This document shows, piece by piece, positions 7,450-16,074 of a stretch of 45,173 bases of DNA. Each line of letters begins with the position of its first letter. The stretch's first letter is position 1. The notes beneath the pieces are model-generated. The model made no database searches. It saw nothing but the letters and a program-made list of their open reading frames with translations, and was not told where the DNA came from. The DNA comes from JBOFMT01 sp051658525 (GTDB taxonomy: Bacteria > Bacillota_I > Bacilli_A > Erysipelotrichales > Erysipelotrichaceae). The stretch is taken from positions 1-45,173 of the forward strand of contig JBOFMT010000040.1 in NCBI GenBank assembly GCA_051658525.1. Reading direction: 5' to 3'. The translations under genes were made by a program, and so were the position numbers.

Positions 7450-7462
7450 GTGGAACGTTTTT
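7433..7462. terminator. Bidirectional terminator between ogt and the NUDIX gene
   Basis: A 10-bp stem (7433-7442 with 7453-7462, AAAAACGTTC arm) with a 10-base loop, A-rich on one side and T-rich on the other, so it works for both convergent genes. Both stop codons lie within it. Confidence 0.75.
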
Positions 7463-8008
7463 ACTTGCTTGGATTAATTTATCATATATGGGCAGCATTT
7501 CGGCTTCTCTAATATAGTTAGCTAGTTTTGTATTTGCAATCCATGCGACCGCTTGATTCTCGCTAGGGTTGTGATGGAGTGGTTGATGTTCGTGTGCTTC
7601 CCATAAGTAGGTAACATTATAATGGAGATGTGAACTAACAAACGAACCGCGTTTTTGATGTCCCCAAACCGGCAATATTTCCAGGGAAATAATATTTGGG
7701 TCTAATAAGGTTAATGTGCTAAGTCCTGTTTCTTCCAATGCTTCTCTTTTTGCAACGCGTAAACAATTTGCATCACCATCGTTATGGCCGCCGGTCCACG
7801 ACCATGAATTATATTGATTATGAAAAACCATTAAGACTTTGGTTCGTTGTGGATTCACAATCCAATTGGAACTTGTGATATGAGCTCTGGTATTTGCTCT
7901 TGTTAGGATATTAGGCTCATGAAGTGCAGCTAGAAACTGCAGACGATCTTTCTGTTCCTGCTCATTGTTTGGTTGGTATTCTTGAATGAGTTGTTGTAGT
8001 TTATCCAT
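7442..8008 (-). CDS. NUDIX hydrolase
   Basis: 188 residues. The NUDIX box is around residues 78-101, beginning GGHNDGD and ending REALEETGL. The REUxEE glutamates that bind metal are intact, while the first glutamate of the consensus is alanine. It would hydrolyse a nucleoside diphosphate-linked substrate; which one is not visible. The gene overlaps the 3' end of mutY by eight bases, so it is translationally coupled to it. That suggests, without proof, a role in cleaning oxidised nucleotides or a related housekeeping job. Confidence 0.85.
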   Translation of the reverse strand: MDKLQQLIQEYQPNNEQEQKDRLQFLAALHEPNILTRANTRAHITSSNWIVNPQRTKVLMVFHNQYNSWSWTGGHNDGDANCLRVAKREALEETGLSTLTLLDPNIISLEILPVWGHQKRGSFVSSHLHYNVTYLWEAHEHQPLHHNPSENQAVAWIANTKLANYIREAEMLPIYDKLIQASKNVPPK

Positions 8009-9062
8009 GGGGAGCCTCCTCTAGTAAAGGATTGCGATACGCTTGCAGTGCAGTTGCAATAGGAAAGTCCGTTGCTATTTGTGTAAGATCAACCCAAATC
8101 CCACCAGGTATTTCGATGGGCTGTGCAAGTTCAATGCGATAGCCAACCATATGCCATTCGATGTGAGAAAAGATATGTTTTGCAGCTGCAAGTTTCTTGA
8201 TTTTCACATCTTGTTTTTGTAAGTAGGGAAGCTGCTTGCATGCTTTAATTGAAAGCTGTCCCTCGATGTTCATAAACTCATACAAACTGGCTAGTAATCC
8301 AGTATCTGGCCGTTTAAATAGTAAAACTTTAGAATGGGAAACGATGACTAAAATCGTTCGCTTTTCAATTCTACGCGGTTTTGCTTGTGTTTTATTTGGT
8401 AATCTCTGGGCAAGACCGGTTTCATATCCTTTACAATAGGGTTGGATAGGGCAAATATTGCATCGTGGTGCACCATTTGGGATACAAATGGTTGCTCCTA
8501 GTTCCATAATTGCTTGATTATAGGCTCCAACTCTTGCTTTGGGTAATTGCGCTTCAATCAAAGCTTTGAATTTTCGTTTGGTTGCTTCTTTTAAGATATC
8601 ATCCTCGCAAATCGTTAGTCTAGTAAATACGCGTAACACATTACCATCGACAGCAGCAACGCTTTGTTGGAAAGCGATACTAGCAATTGCTCCAGCGGTA
8701 TAAGGACCAATGCCTGGCAGTGCTAAGAGTTCGTCATAGGTTTGCGGCAAGTGGCCTTGGTGTTCTAAAACGCAGCGTTTCGCCGCTGCCTGCATATTAC
8801 GAACTCTGGAATAGTAGCCTAGGCCTTCCCAAAGTTTATGTAAGGTATCTTCATTTGCGTTAGCTAAATCATTGATGATAGGTAGTGTTTGAATGAAACG
8901 TTGGTAGTAGGGAATTACCGCTTCTACACGCGTTTGTTGTAACATAATCTCACTGATCCAAATATAGTAGGGATCATTGGTTTCACGCCATGGTAAGCTG
9001 CGTTTACTCGATTCATACCAGTCGAGTAAGGGTTGGTTTAGTGCACTGTTGATAGCAATCAT
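8001..9062 (-). CDS. mutY: A/G-specific adenine glycosylase
   Basis: 353 residues, normal MutY length. It excises adenine mispaired with 8-oxoguanine. The N-terminal catalytic domain has SEIMLQQTRVEAVIPYY, the helix-hairpin-helix LPGIGPYTAGAIASIAF and the catalytic Asp segment VDGNVLRVFTRL. A four-cysteine iron-sulfur loop follows (C-x7-C-x2-C-x5-C around residues 193-210). From about residue 230 a NUDIX-like C-terminal domain, which recognises 8-oxoG, begins at PRRIEKRTILVIV. The downstream NUDIX gene overlaps its stop. Together with convergent ogt this forms a small DNA-repair group. Confidence 0.95.
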   Translation of the reverse strand: MIAINSALNQPLLDWYESSKRSLPWRETNDPYYIWISEIMLQQTRVEAVIPYYQRFIQTLPIINDLANANEDTLHKLWEGLGYYSRVRNMQAAAKRCVLEHQGHLPQTYDELLALPGIGPYTAGAIASIAFQQSVAAVDGNVLRVFTRLTICEDDILKEATKRKFKALIEAQLPKARVGAYNQAIMELGATICIPNGAPRCNICPIQPYCKGYETGLAQRLPNKTQAKPRRIEKRTILVIVSHSKVLLFKRPDTGLLASLYEFMNIEGQLSIKACKQLPYLQKQDVKIKKLAAAKHIFSHIEWHMVGYRIELAQPIEIPGGIWVDLTQIATDFPIATALQAYRNPLLEEAPHG

Positions 9063-9085
9063 AAAGTAGTCTCCATTTTTTCATT

Positions 9086-9094
9086 ATTATACCA
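9086..9094 (-). promoter_or_regulatory. Extended -10 promoter of mutY
   Basis: On the minus strand TGGTATAAT is a perfect extended -10 element about 25 bases before the mutY ATG. A TTGTAA at 9111-9116 is 19 bases away, so the -35 is poor and the TG extension probably compensates. Confidence 0.6.
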
Positions 9095-9176
9095 CGAAGC
9101 GTAAGCAAACTTACAAGGTGTTGTTCTTGCATCTAAATTAAACTGTGCGATACTTTTTTTAGAAAGAAGGATGAAT

Positions 9177-9590
9177 ATGAAAACCTATCCAATGTATATC
9201 AATTTACGAGTAAAAAATGCACTTGCATCGCGAACCTTCTTTGAAGGTTTGGGTTTTAAAATTGAGGAAGACTATAGTTTTGATACGAGTACTGCAGTAC
9301 GCATTCATGATGGAGTCGTGCTGATGTTATTAGAACCAGAACAGTATACCGGGTTTGATGATCGAAGTGCAATCCAACCACGTGAAATACAGGGAGGCAT
9401 CTTTAGTCTTGCAGTGACGAGTAAAGACGAAGTAGATCTCATGCTAGCCAAAGCGTTATCACTTGGTGGTGAGGATACTGGTAAAAAACAACAGTACTCA
9501 AAAATGTACGTTCAATCTTTTTATGATTTGGATGGATATTATTGGGAACTTGCTTGGATGGCGGATGACTTTGATCCAAGCGATATGTAG
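9177..9590 (+). CDS. VOC (glyoxalase/bleomycin-resistance fold) protein
   Basis: 137 residues from the second ATG at 9177. The ATG at 9171 abuts the AGAAGG ribosome site with no spacer, while 9177 has six bases. Two beta-alpha-beta-beta-beta modules are visible: YINLRVKNALASRTFFEGLGF and, later, LAVTSKDEVDLML with a final FYDLDGYYWELAWM. The last motif, with its Glu, matches the proteins often labelled glyoxalase-like or extradiol dioxygenase-like lactoylglutathione lyases. The metal-binding set is incomplete to the eye, so the reaction cannot be named. It stands alone between its own terminator and the mutY promoter. Confidence 0.75.
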   Translation: MKTYPMYINLRVKNALASRTFFEGLGFKIEEDYSFDTSTAVRIHDGVVLMLLEPEQYTGFDDRSAIQPREIQGGIFSLAVTSKDEVDLMLAKALSLGGEDTGKKQQYSKMYVQSFYDLDGYYWELAWMADDFDPSDM

Positions 9591-9597
9591 GCGAAAG

Positions 9598-9623
9598 ACA
9601 ACAAGACCACTTGTTGTTTTTTT
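9598..9623 (+). terminator. Terminator of the VOC gene
   Basis: An 8-bp stem (9598-9605 with 9610-9617, ACAACAAG arm), a 4-base loop and seven Ts. Confidence 0.88.
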
Positions 9624-9638
9624 ATAACCAGGTACAAT
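9611..9638 (+). promoter_or_regulatory. Candidate promoter of the gamma-carbonic anhydrase-like gene
   Basis: TTGTTG (9611-9616), a 16-base spacer and TACAAT (9633-9638), with transcription predicted about 25 bases before the ATG. The -35 lies in the preceding terminator. Confidence 0.4.
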
Positions 9639-9667
9639 AAAGAAAGAAGAAAGAGTAGGGAGAAAAA

Positions 9668-10189
9668 ATGGAGAAATTTGATCTGCATGTACCATGGGTA
9701 CATCCAAAAGCATATGTACATCCAAGTGCGATTTTAATCGGTCGTGTTCGCGTTGAGGCGCACGCTTCTATTTGGCCCAATGCTGTATTACGAGCAGATG
9801 TGGGAAGTATTCATATTATGGAGGGGGCAAACATTCAAGATGGTTGCGTTATTCATAGTGATCAAGATGAAACTTGTGTCGTTGGTGCCTATAGTAGTGT
9901 AGGGCATATGGCCTTATTACATGGTTGCACGATTGCCGATCATGTACTAGTTGGTATGCGAGCTACCGTGTTAGGGAACGTGGTTGTCGAAGCGGGAGCA
10001 ATGATTGGTGCGAATGCACTAGTTACAAGTGGAAAATGTGTCGGAATTCGCGAATTATGGCTAGGTAGTCCAGCGAAATTTCAGAAGCAAGTGAGTGATG
10101 AACAATATGCGCATATTGTGGAAAATGCATCATCTTATGTCAGCTTGGCTCGTGCTTACAAACAACAAAAAGACGAACAAGCTTTTTAA
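9668..10189 (+). CDS. Gamma-carbonic anhydrase-like hexapeptide-repeat protein
   Basis: 173 residues. Repeated hexapeptide turns (for example IWPNAVLRADVGSI, VGAYSSVGHMALL, VLVGMRATVLGNVVV) build a left-handed beta-helix, followed by a C-terminal helix with SYVSLARAYKQ. The three zinc-ligand histidines of gamma-carbonic anhydrases appear conserved (CVIHSD, then GHMALLHGC). Members include YrdA, PaaY and CaiE; many bind zinc yet have weak or unknown activity, so hydration of CO2 is possible but not certain. The ATG has GTAGGGAG upstream. It forms its own transcript, convergent with oppF. Confidence 0.85.
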   Translation: MEKFDLHVPWVHPKAYVHPSAILIGRVRVEAHASIWPNAVLRADVGSIHIMEGANIQDGCVIHSDQDETCVVGAYSSVGHMALLHGCTIADHVLVGMRATVLGNVVVEAGAMIGANALVTSGKCVGIRELWLGSPAKFQKQVSDEQYAHIVENASSYVSLARAYKQQKDEQAF

Positions 10190-10193
10190 TGAA

Positions 10194-10219
10194 AAAAACG
10201 TGCTAACTTGCACGTTTTT
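10194..10219. terminator. Bidirectional terminator between the carbonic anhydrase-like gene and oppF
   Basis: A 10-bp stem (10194-10203 with 10210-10219, AAAAACGTGC arm) with a 6-base loop, flanked by A and T runs so that it serves both convergent genes. Confidence 0.88.
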
Positions 10220-11153
10220 CATTTGCTTCAGCAGCCAAAAAGCGAGCAAGTTCTTCGTCTGTGGCTAACACAAAGTGGGTCTCACTGATTGGTTGCTGTT
10301 TCGCAATACCATAGTCCAAACCGCTGGTTTCATAATCGTAAGGAATACTAATTCGATTTTTTTCTACCATTGGATTTGGATGTGGAATCGCAGAAAGGAG
10401 CGATTTGGTATAGGGATGGAGAGGGTTGTTGAAGATTTCTTCGGTTGTACCCGTTTCTACCAAATGCCCCAGATGCATAACCCCGATCCGGTCGGATATA
10501 TATTTTACCATCGATAAATCGTGGGCTATGAACAAGTAAGCCATATTCGTTTTTTTCTGTAGTTCTTTTAATAAGTTGACAACCTGTGCTTGAATACTAA
10601 CATCCAAAGCACTGATTGCCTCATCTGCAATGATGAGTTCAGGCTCTAAAATCAAGGCACGAGCAATTCCGATACGTTGTCGTTGTCCCCCAGAAAATTG
10701 ATGGGGATAACGTGAAGCATGTTCTCTAGATAATCCTACAAGTTCCAACATTTCATATACCTTCGCTTCACGCTCTTCCTTGCTAGAAGCAAGTTTATGG
10801 ATATCCAAACCTTGAGCGATAATATCCATTACTTTTTTTCTTGGATTTAAACTTGCCATAGGATCTTGGAAAATCATTTGCATTTTAGTACGTAAGTGTT
10901 TTTGGGCTTTTTGACTCAATTTGCCACTGATGATGTGTGAATCAAAGTAGATTTCTCCATCGGTTGGTTCATAGAGTCGGATAATCGAGCGACCGGTTGT
11001 TGATTTCCCACTTCCGGATTCTCCAACCAAACCATAGGTTTCTCCTTTTTTTATGGTGAAAGAAATACCATCTACAGCACGAACGCTGTATTTTCGATTG
11101 ATTCGAAAGTGTTGCTTCAACCCTTTTACTTCCAATAATACCTCTTGTTGCAT
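10203..11153 (-). CDS. oppF: Oligopeptide ABC transporter ATP-binding protein OppF
   Basis: 316 residues. Walker A GESGSGKST is near residue 44, followed by the Q-loop, the signature FSGGQRQR, Walker B LIIADEAISALD and the switch His in IAHDLSMV. The C-terminal oligopeptide-transporter extension (HPYTKSLLSAIPHPNP) is present. It energises peptide import together with OppD. It is the last gene of the operon and overlaps the oppD stop by one base. It ends in the bidirectional terminator. Confidence 0.93.
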   Translation of the reverse strand: MQQEVLLEVKGLKQHFRINRKYSVRAVDGISFTIKKGETYGLVGESGSGKSTTGRSIIRLYEPTDGEIYFDSHIISGKLSQKAQKHLRTKMQMIFQDPMASLNPRKKVMDIIAQGLDIHKLASSKEEREAKVYEMLELVGLSREHASRYPHQFSGGQRQRIGIARALILEPELIIADEAISALDVSIQAQVVNLLKELQKKTNMAYLFIAHDLSMVKYISDRIGVMHLGHLVETGTTEEIFNNPLHPYTKSLLSAIPHPNPMVEKNRISIPYDYETSGLDYGIAKQQPISETHFVLATDEELARFLAAEANEKRAS

Positions 11154-12223
11154 TATTTCACCTCCTCTAACATCCGTTCAATTCGTTGTTGAAGACTAGC
11201 AGGACGCTCAACGATTGGAGCACGAGGATCCAATAACCAACTGCTGACACGATGTTTGCCCCCTACATCAAAAATAGGAGGTTCCTCTTGATAATCGATG
11301 TTAAGAGCATAGATGTTTCTAGCTGCGAATGCATCACCTTGTACCGGATTAAGTAAGTTAGGTGGAGAACCAGGAATGGTGTACAAGACATCATTTTGCA
11401 TATCCAAATCTGGAAGTGAAGATAATAATCCCCAAGTATATGGATGGCGTGGATCATAAAATATTTCCTCTACACTGCCTTTTTCAATGATCTTTCCTGC
11501 ATACATTACCGCAACATAGTCTGCTACTTTAGCGACCACTCCTAGGTCATGTGTAATATAGATAACACTCAATTGTTTCTTTGCTTGAATGGTTTTTATC
11601 AATTCTAGTATTTTTGCTTGAATGGTAACATCGAGTGCGGTTGTTGGTTCATCGCAAATTAGGATGTCGGGATCACAAGCCAGTGCAATCGCAATCACAA
11701 CCCGTTGTCGCATCCCACCGGACAATTGATGAGGGTAGTTTTTCATGCGTTTTTCAGGGTCGGTGATGCCAACCTCTTCCAACAAGGAAAGTGCTTTTTG
11801 ATAAGCTGCTTTTTTTGGTGTTTTATAGTGGTAACGCATCCCTTCCATGATTTGTTTCCCAATGGTCATGGTTGGGTTCAGTGATGTCATGGGGTCTTGA
11901 AATACCATGGCGATCCGTTGACCACACAATTCTTTTTGTAGTTCTTTTTCTGATAAGGTTAAAATGTCTCGCGTTAACTGTTCGCCTTGTCGGTTATTGT
12001 AAGTAAAGTCGATGCTACCAGAGCGAACATAACCATTCCCACTTAATATACCCATAATTGCTTTTACCGTTACACTTTTACCGCTTCCAGACTCTCCAAC
12101 AATGGCTAGGGTTTCTCCCTTAAATAAATCCAAACGGACACCTCGTATCGCATGAACATCGCCATTTGAGGTGTGAAAAGAGATCGCAAGGTCTCGAATG
12201 GATAACACACGTTGTTTGTTCAT
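11153..12223 (-). CDS. oppD: Oligopeptide ABC transporter ATP-binding protein OppD
   Basis: 356 residues. Walker A GESGSGKSVT, signature LSGGMRQR, Walker B ILICDEPTTALD and switch ITHDLGVV are intact. The C-terminal HPYTWGLLSSLPDL and IPGSPPNLLNP region is characteristic of OppD/DppD, although the usual cysteine-rich iron-sulfur motif of that tail is not evident: the segment after GDAFAARN has no cysteines. That is a small departure worth noting. It follows oppC by eight bases. Confidence 0.93.
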   Translation of the reverse strand: MNKQRVLSIRDLAISFHTSNGDVHAIRGVRLDLFKGETLAIVGESGSGKSVTVKAIMGILSGNGYVRSGSIDFTYNNRQGEQLTRDILTLSEKELQKELCGQRIAMVFQDPMTSLNPTMTIGKQIMEGMRYHYKTPKKAAYQKALSLLEEVGITDPEKRMKNYPHQLSGGMRQRVVIAIALACDPDILICDEPTTALDVTIQAKILELIKTIQAKKQLSVIYITHDLGVVAKVADYVAVMYAGKIIEKGSVEEIFYDPRHPYTWGLLSSLPDLDMQNDVLYTIPGSPPNLLNPVQGDAFAARNIYALNIDYQEEPPIFDVGGKHRVSSWLLDPRAPIVERPASLQQRIERMLEEVK

Positions 12224-12231
12224 AAGTTCAC

Positions 12232-13233
12232 CTACATTTCTTTCATTTTTGGGTCAAAGGCATCACGCAAGCCATCTGCAAAAAGGTTAAAGCTTAACAT
12301 GAGTACAGCTAAGACAAGTGCGGGAATAACACATAAATAGGGTGCGACAAGAAAGGACTTAAAGCCATCGGAGATCAAACTTCCCAAACTCGCCATCGGT
12401 GGAGCAATCCCAAGGCCGACAAAGGCTAGGAAACTTTCAGTAAAGATGGCATTGGGAATAGAGAACATTGACATGATGATAATTTGACCAATGATATTTG
12501 GTAAAATATCACGAAAGATGATGCGGAAGTTACTAGCACCTAGAGTTTTTGAGGCCAAAATAAATTCTTGTTCTTTGAGTTTTAATACTTGTGCTCGAGC
12601 GACACGGCTCATACCAATCCAACCAGTCAACATCAAAACGATGATGATGGATTGAATGCCGGGACCAAGGGCGACCATTAATAGGGTGACGATGACCAAG
12701 TTTGGAATACCAGAGATAATCTCAATGATGCGTTGCATCACAGCATCCACGCGTCCGCCAAAGTAACCAGAAATTAGGCCATAGCTCATTCCGATAATCA
12801 TATCGATGGCAACGGCAACAAGGGCAATATAGAGCGATATGCGTGTTCCACTCCAAATACGTACCCATTGATCTCGTCCAAGTTCATCACTTCCAAACCA
12901 GTAATATACTTGTTCAAAGCCCTTTTCAAGATACTTATTGACTCCTTTGCTTTCTCCATTCCAAATTCCCAATGCTTCAATGCCTTGGATTCTTGGCGGT
13001 AAATTTTGTTCTTGAATGGTTTGTGCATCAAAACTTCGATTGGATAGCATCGGTGCAAAGATCGCTAAGAGCACAATGATACAAATCATGAGCATGCCAA
13101 ATAGTGCACCTTTGTTCTTCTTTAATCGAGAAAACACATCAACCCAGAAACCTTGATTGGTATAAGTTTTATCTATTCCTATATCTTCGCGGTTTGCGAA
13201 GGCAAAATCTTCTTGCTGATAAGGTTTATTCAT
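12232..13233 (-). CDS. oppC: Oligopeptide ABC transporter permease OppC
   Basis: 333 residues. The cytoplasmic N-terminus leads to a first membrane segment (LFGMLMICIIVLLAIFAPML), then an extracytoplasmic stretch with FGSDELGRDQWVRIWSGTRISL, a hallmark of OppC/DppC. Four or five more helices and the EAA-type loop (KTLGASNFRIIFRDILPN) that contacts the ATPases follow. It pairs with OppB to form the membrane channel. It overlaps oppB by eight bases. Confidence 0.93.
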   Translation of the reverse strand: MNKPYQQEDFAFANREDIGIDKTYTNQGFWVDVFSRLKKNKGALFGMLMICIIVLLAIFAPMLSNRSFDAQTIQEQNLPPRIQGIEALGIWNGESKGVNKYLEKGFEQVYYWFGSDELGRDQWVRIWSGTRISLYIALVAVAIDMIIGMSYGLISGYFGGRVDAVMQRIIEIISGIPNLVIVTLLMVALGPGIQSIIIVLMLTGWIGMSRVARAQVLKLKEQEFILASKTLGASNFRIIFRDILPNIIGQIIIMSMFSIPNAIFTESFLAFVGLGIAPPMASLGSLISDGFKSFLVAPYLCVIPALVLAVLMLSFNLFADGLRDAFDPKMKEM

Positions 13234-14167
13234 GATGAGCTCCTTTCACCAAGCGAATGCGTGGATCGATGACACCATAGAGGATATCGACGATAAGCAT
13301 AGTGACAATAAACATTACACTATAGATAAAAGCGATGGCTATTACAACGTTATAATCATTCACTTGAATGGCGGTAACCATCAAGGAACCCAAACCTGGT
13401 ACGGAAAAAATCTTTTCCACAACCAAGCTTCCCGTCATTAAGCCAACGATTAATGGAGCTAAGACGGTGATAATCGGAATCAAGGCGTTTCGAAGTGCAT
13501 GAGAAACAATGAGGTGCTGCTTGTTTAACCCTTTGGATTTTGCTAATTGCAAGTATTCACTTCCTAAGACCTCGATCATTTCACTTCGTGAAAACCGAGC
13601 AATGGTCGCCAAGGTAAACATGGAAAGTGAGATGGTAGGCATAATCGTTGATAGGAATGGTTGTTTCCCGCTATAAAGAATCGGCAACCACTTTAAATAA
13701 CTACCAAAGACCAACATCAGGACAAGCGCAAAAACATAGGAAGGAACCGAAACACCAAGCACTGAGATTGTAGTTGCCAAGACATCAAAAATTGAATTGT
13801 GTTTGATTGCTGCAATAATCCCCAACAATAAACCCAACAAGGAACCTAATACGACTGCTTGTAAACCAATGCGTAATGTAATGCCCATACGTGAGCTTAA
13901 CATTTGCGCAACTGGCATATTTTTTTGAATGGTATAGGAAATTCCGAAATCTCCTTGCAACATTAGTCGAATATAATTGAAAAAACGAATGAAAATCGGT
14001 TGATCCAAGCCATATTTAGCCTCTAAAATGGCTCGTTGTGCTGCCGTTAATTTTTCATCATTGAAAGGAGTTCCGGGCATAAATTCCAACATCAAAAACA
14101 AAATAAATAAAATAACAAGCAAGGTGATTGCAGCTATTAGCAACCGCTTTGCAATATACTTTGCCAT
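13226..14167 (-). CDS. oppB: Oligopeptide ABC transporter permease OppB
   Basis: 313 residues with about six membrane segments. The N-terminal KRLLIAAITLLVILFILFLML helix, the GLDQPIFIRFFNYI and GDFGISY segments, and the ATPase-contact loop (AKSKGLNKQHLIVSHALRNALIPIITV) are standard for OppB/DppB. It comes after oppA and a 3' hairpin, so it may be expressed at a lower level than oppA. Confidence 0.93.
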   Translation of the reverse strand: MAKYIAKRLLIAAITLLVILFILFLMLEFMPGTPFNDEKLTAAQRAILEAKYGLDQPIFIRFFNYIRLMLQGDFGISYTIQKNMPVAQMLSSRMGITLRIGLQAVVLGSLLGLLLGIIAAIKHNSIFDVLATTISVLGVSVPSYVFALVLMLVFGSYLKWLPILYSGKQPFLSTIMPTISLSMFTLATIARFSRSEMIEVLGSEYLQLAKSKGLNKQHLIVSHALRNALIPIITVLAPLIVGLMTGSLVVEKIFSVPGLGSLMVTAIQVNDYNVVIAIAFIYSVMFIVTMLIVDILYGVIDPRIRLVKGAHHE

Positions 14168-14190
14168 AACTAAACCTCCTATCTTTAGAA

Positions 14191-14219
14191 AAAGTGCAAG
14201 GGATTTAGACTTGCACTTT
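14191..14219 (-). terminator. Hairpin between oppA and oppB, probable partial terminator or mRNA stabiliser
   Basis: A 10-bp stem (14191-14200 with 14210-14219, AAAGTGCAAG arm) with a 9-base loop, followed on the minus strand by a short T-run. Such a structure would let excess oppA mRNA accumulate relative to oppBCDF, as is common for binding-protein genes. Confidence 0.65.
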
Positions 14220-14228
14220 GTGTTGTGT

Positions 14229-15845
14229 TTAATCGGCTACGGTTAAATTTTTATAAACGGTAGGAACCCCAACGGTGTGGAATTCAAATCCAGTAACACC
14301 GGTGCGAATCATGACAGCTCCACCATCTTGGTAAACAGGCAATACAGCACCGTCATCAAGTAGCAATGCTTCCGCATCTTTGAGTGCTTGCCAACGCTCT
14401 TCAGGCTTACCAGCAAGATCACCACGACTTGCAGCTTCAATTAAGGCATCGTATTCTGCATTGCTCCATAACCCATAGTTATAGTTAGCATCACTAATCC
14501 ACATTTCTAAATAGGTCATAGGATCGGCGTAATCAGGACCCCATCGTGTTAGTCCGATTTCATAATCGTTAGCACGCATGAGTTCCAAACGATTCTTTTT
14601 CGGTTGTTGTTTTAGCGTAAGTGTTACACCTGGCAACGTTGTTTCTACTTCTGCTTTAATAAATTCCGCAACTTTTTTACTTGTTTCGGTATCTTCATAC
14701 AAGAGTTCAAAAGTGAAACTAGACTCGCCGGTTTCTGTTTTTGCTTGTTCAAACAAGCTTGCTGCTTTGGCTTTGTCAGCAGTGAAGTAGGTTGGTGAAC
14801 TTTCACGATAATCCAGTCCATCCGGTCCAGTTGCTAGATTTTTAGGAATGATAAAGTCAGCAGCAATCGATCCATCTTTTAATACGTTGCTTGCGATTAG
14901 CTCTTTATCATAAGCATAACCTATTGCAGTACGCAAGGTAGCATTGTCTAGTCCATCTACTGTCGTGTTGATGGATAAGTACCAGAGATAACCTTTTAAG
15001 GTATTTGTAAATTCGCTACTAGATTTGTACTGGTCAACAAGTTCTCCCGTAAGACGTACAAAATCGATCGTTCCACTTTCAAATGCTAACATCGCGGATT
15101 GTGCATCTTTTACAACTTGGAAGTTGAGTTCGTCTACCATAACATTATCCGCATCATAATAAGTATCATTTTTAACTAAAACATGGTTGCTTCCTTGATT
15201 CCATTCGCTCATCACGAAGGCACCGTTTGCTAGCGTTGCTTCTGGTGTTAACGCGAACTGATCACCCAAGCCTTCCGCAAAAGCACGATTGACAGGGAAG
15301 AAACTAGGGAATGTCATCAACTGTTTGAAGAAAGGTACTGGATAAGCAAGTTCAACAACAAATGTCTTCGCATCCGGTGCACTTACACCAAGCTCGCTCA
15401 CATCCATTTCTCCTGCAGCAATGGCATCAGCATTTTTAACCCCTGCAACACCCATCATATAGGAATATTCAGCTGCAGTATTTGGATCGACCAAACGTTG
15501 CCATCCATATAAGAAATCATCAGCTGTAACAGGATCTCCATTACTCCATGTAGCATCGCGAAGGGTAAAGGTATAAGTGAGCCCATCTTCACTTACCACG
15601 GTATCACTCGCCATGCCAGGTATTACATTTCCATCCTTATCCGTTTGCATTAAACCTTCTAGTGTTGCATTCAATGTTTCAAACGCATATCCATCCGTAG
15701 CGATTTGTGGATCCATTGATTGCAACTCTACTTCATTTCCGATGGTAACTACTTTTTTCGTCCCATCATCCCCCGAGTTTGTAGAGCAAGCACTGACTAG
15801 TCCTAAGACAAGTGCACTTACGATTAAATACTTTAATCTTTTCAT
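14229..15845 (-). CDS. oppA: Oligopeptide-binding lipoprotein OppA
   Basis: 538 residues. The signal peptide ends in the lipobox LVSAC (Cys about residue 20), so the mature protein is lipid-anchored on the outer face of the membrane. The family 5 extracellular solute-binding fold is recognisable from LQSMDPQIATDGYAFE, the YTFTLRDATWSNGDPVTADDFLYGWQR signature and the late RWGPDYADPMTYLEMW segment. It captures peptides and delivers them to OppBC. AAGGAGG precedes the ATG. It leads the oppABCDF operon. Confidence 0.93.
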   Translation of the reverse strand: MKRLKYLIVSALVLGLVSACSTNSGDDGTKKVVTIGNEVELQSMDPQIATDGYAFETLNATLEGLMQTDKDGNVIPGMASDTVVSEDGLTYTFTLRDATWSNGDPVTADDFLYGWQRLVDPNTAAEYSYMMGVAGVKNADAIAAGEMDVSELGVSAPDAKTFVVELAYPVPFFKQLMTFPSFFPVNRAFAEGLGDQFALTPEATLANGAFVMSEWNQGSNHVLVKNDTYYDADNVMVDELNFQVVKDAQSAMLAFESGTIDFVRLTGELVDQYKSSSEFTNTLKGYLWYLSINTTVDGLDNATLRTAIGYAYDKELIASNVLKDGSIAADFIIPKNLATGPDGLDYRESSPTYFTADKAKAASLFEQAKTETGESSFTFELLYEDTETSKKVAEFIKAEVETTLPGVTLTLKQQPKKNRLELMRANDYEIGLTRWGPDYADPMTYLEMWISDANYNYGLWSNAEYDALIEAASRGDLAGKPEERWQALKDAEALLLDDGAVLPVYQDGGAVMIRTGVTGFEFHTVGVPTVYKNLTVAD

Positions 15846-15907
15846 ACAATAACCTCCTTTTTTGTTTTAATACACGAATAACCCACAGTTTCAAGTTATT
15901 AAGAAGA

Positions 15908-15935
15908 AGTATAGTCGAATGTAAGCGTATGTCAA
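15908..15935 (-). promoter_or_regulatory. Promoter of the opp operon
   Basis: On the minus strand TTGACA (15930-15935), a 16-base spacer and TATACT (15908-15913). The 5' leader of about 55 bases contains a small AATAAC/GTTATT hairpin. I found no convincing CodY box. Confidence 0.75.
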
Positions 15936-16025
15936 GAGATATGTATATGTTTTCATATATTTATGTAAATTATTACATTATTTACTTTGAAGCTCCTTTT
16001 GAAATTTGATGATGATATGTTAGAT

Positions 16026-16053
16026 TTGCTTAATACTTAGGATACCGTACACT
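16026..16053 (+). promoter_or_regulatory. Promoter of the TudS-like gene
   Basis: TTGCTT (16026-16031), a 16-base spacer and TACACT (16048-16053), with AGGAGC just before the ATG at 16075. It is divergent from the opp promoter. The AT-rich stretch between the two promoters shows no gene. Confidence 0.55.
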
Positions 16054-16074
16054 AATAGAAAAAAGGAGCGTTCT

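Noticed and set aside
8430..8490. Seven residues between the first two iron-sulfur cysteines of MutY instead of six
   Set aside because: I believe similar spacing occurs in other Bacillota MutY proteins, so it is not good evidence of an unusual enzyme.
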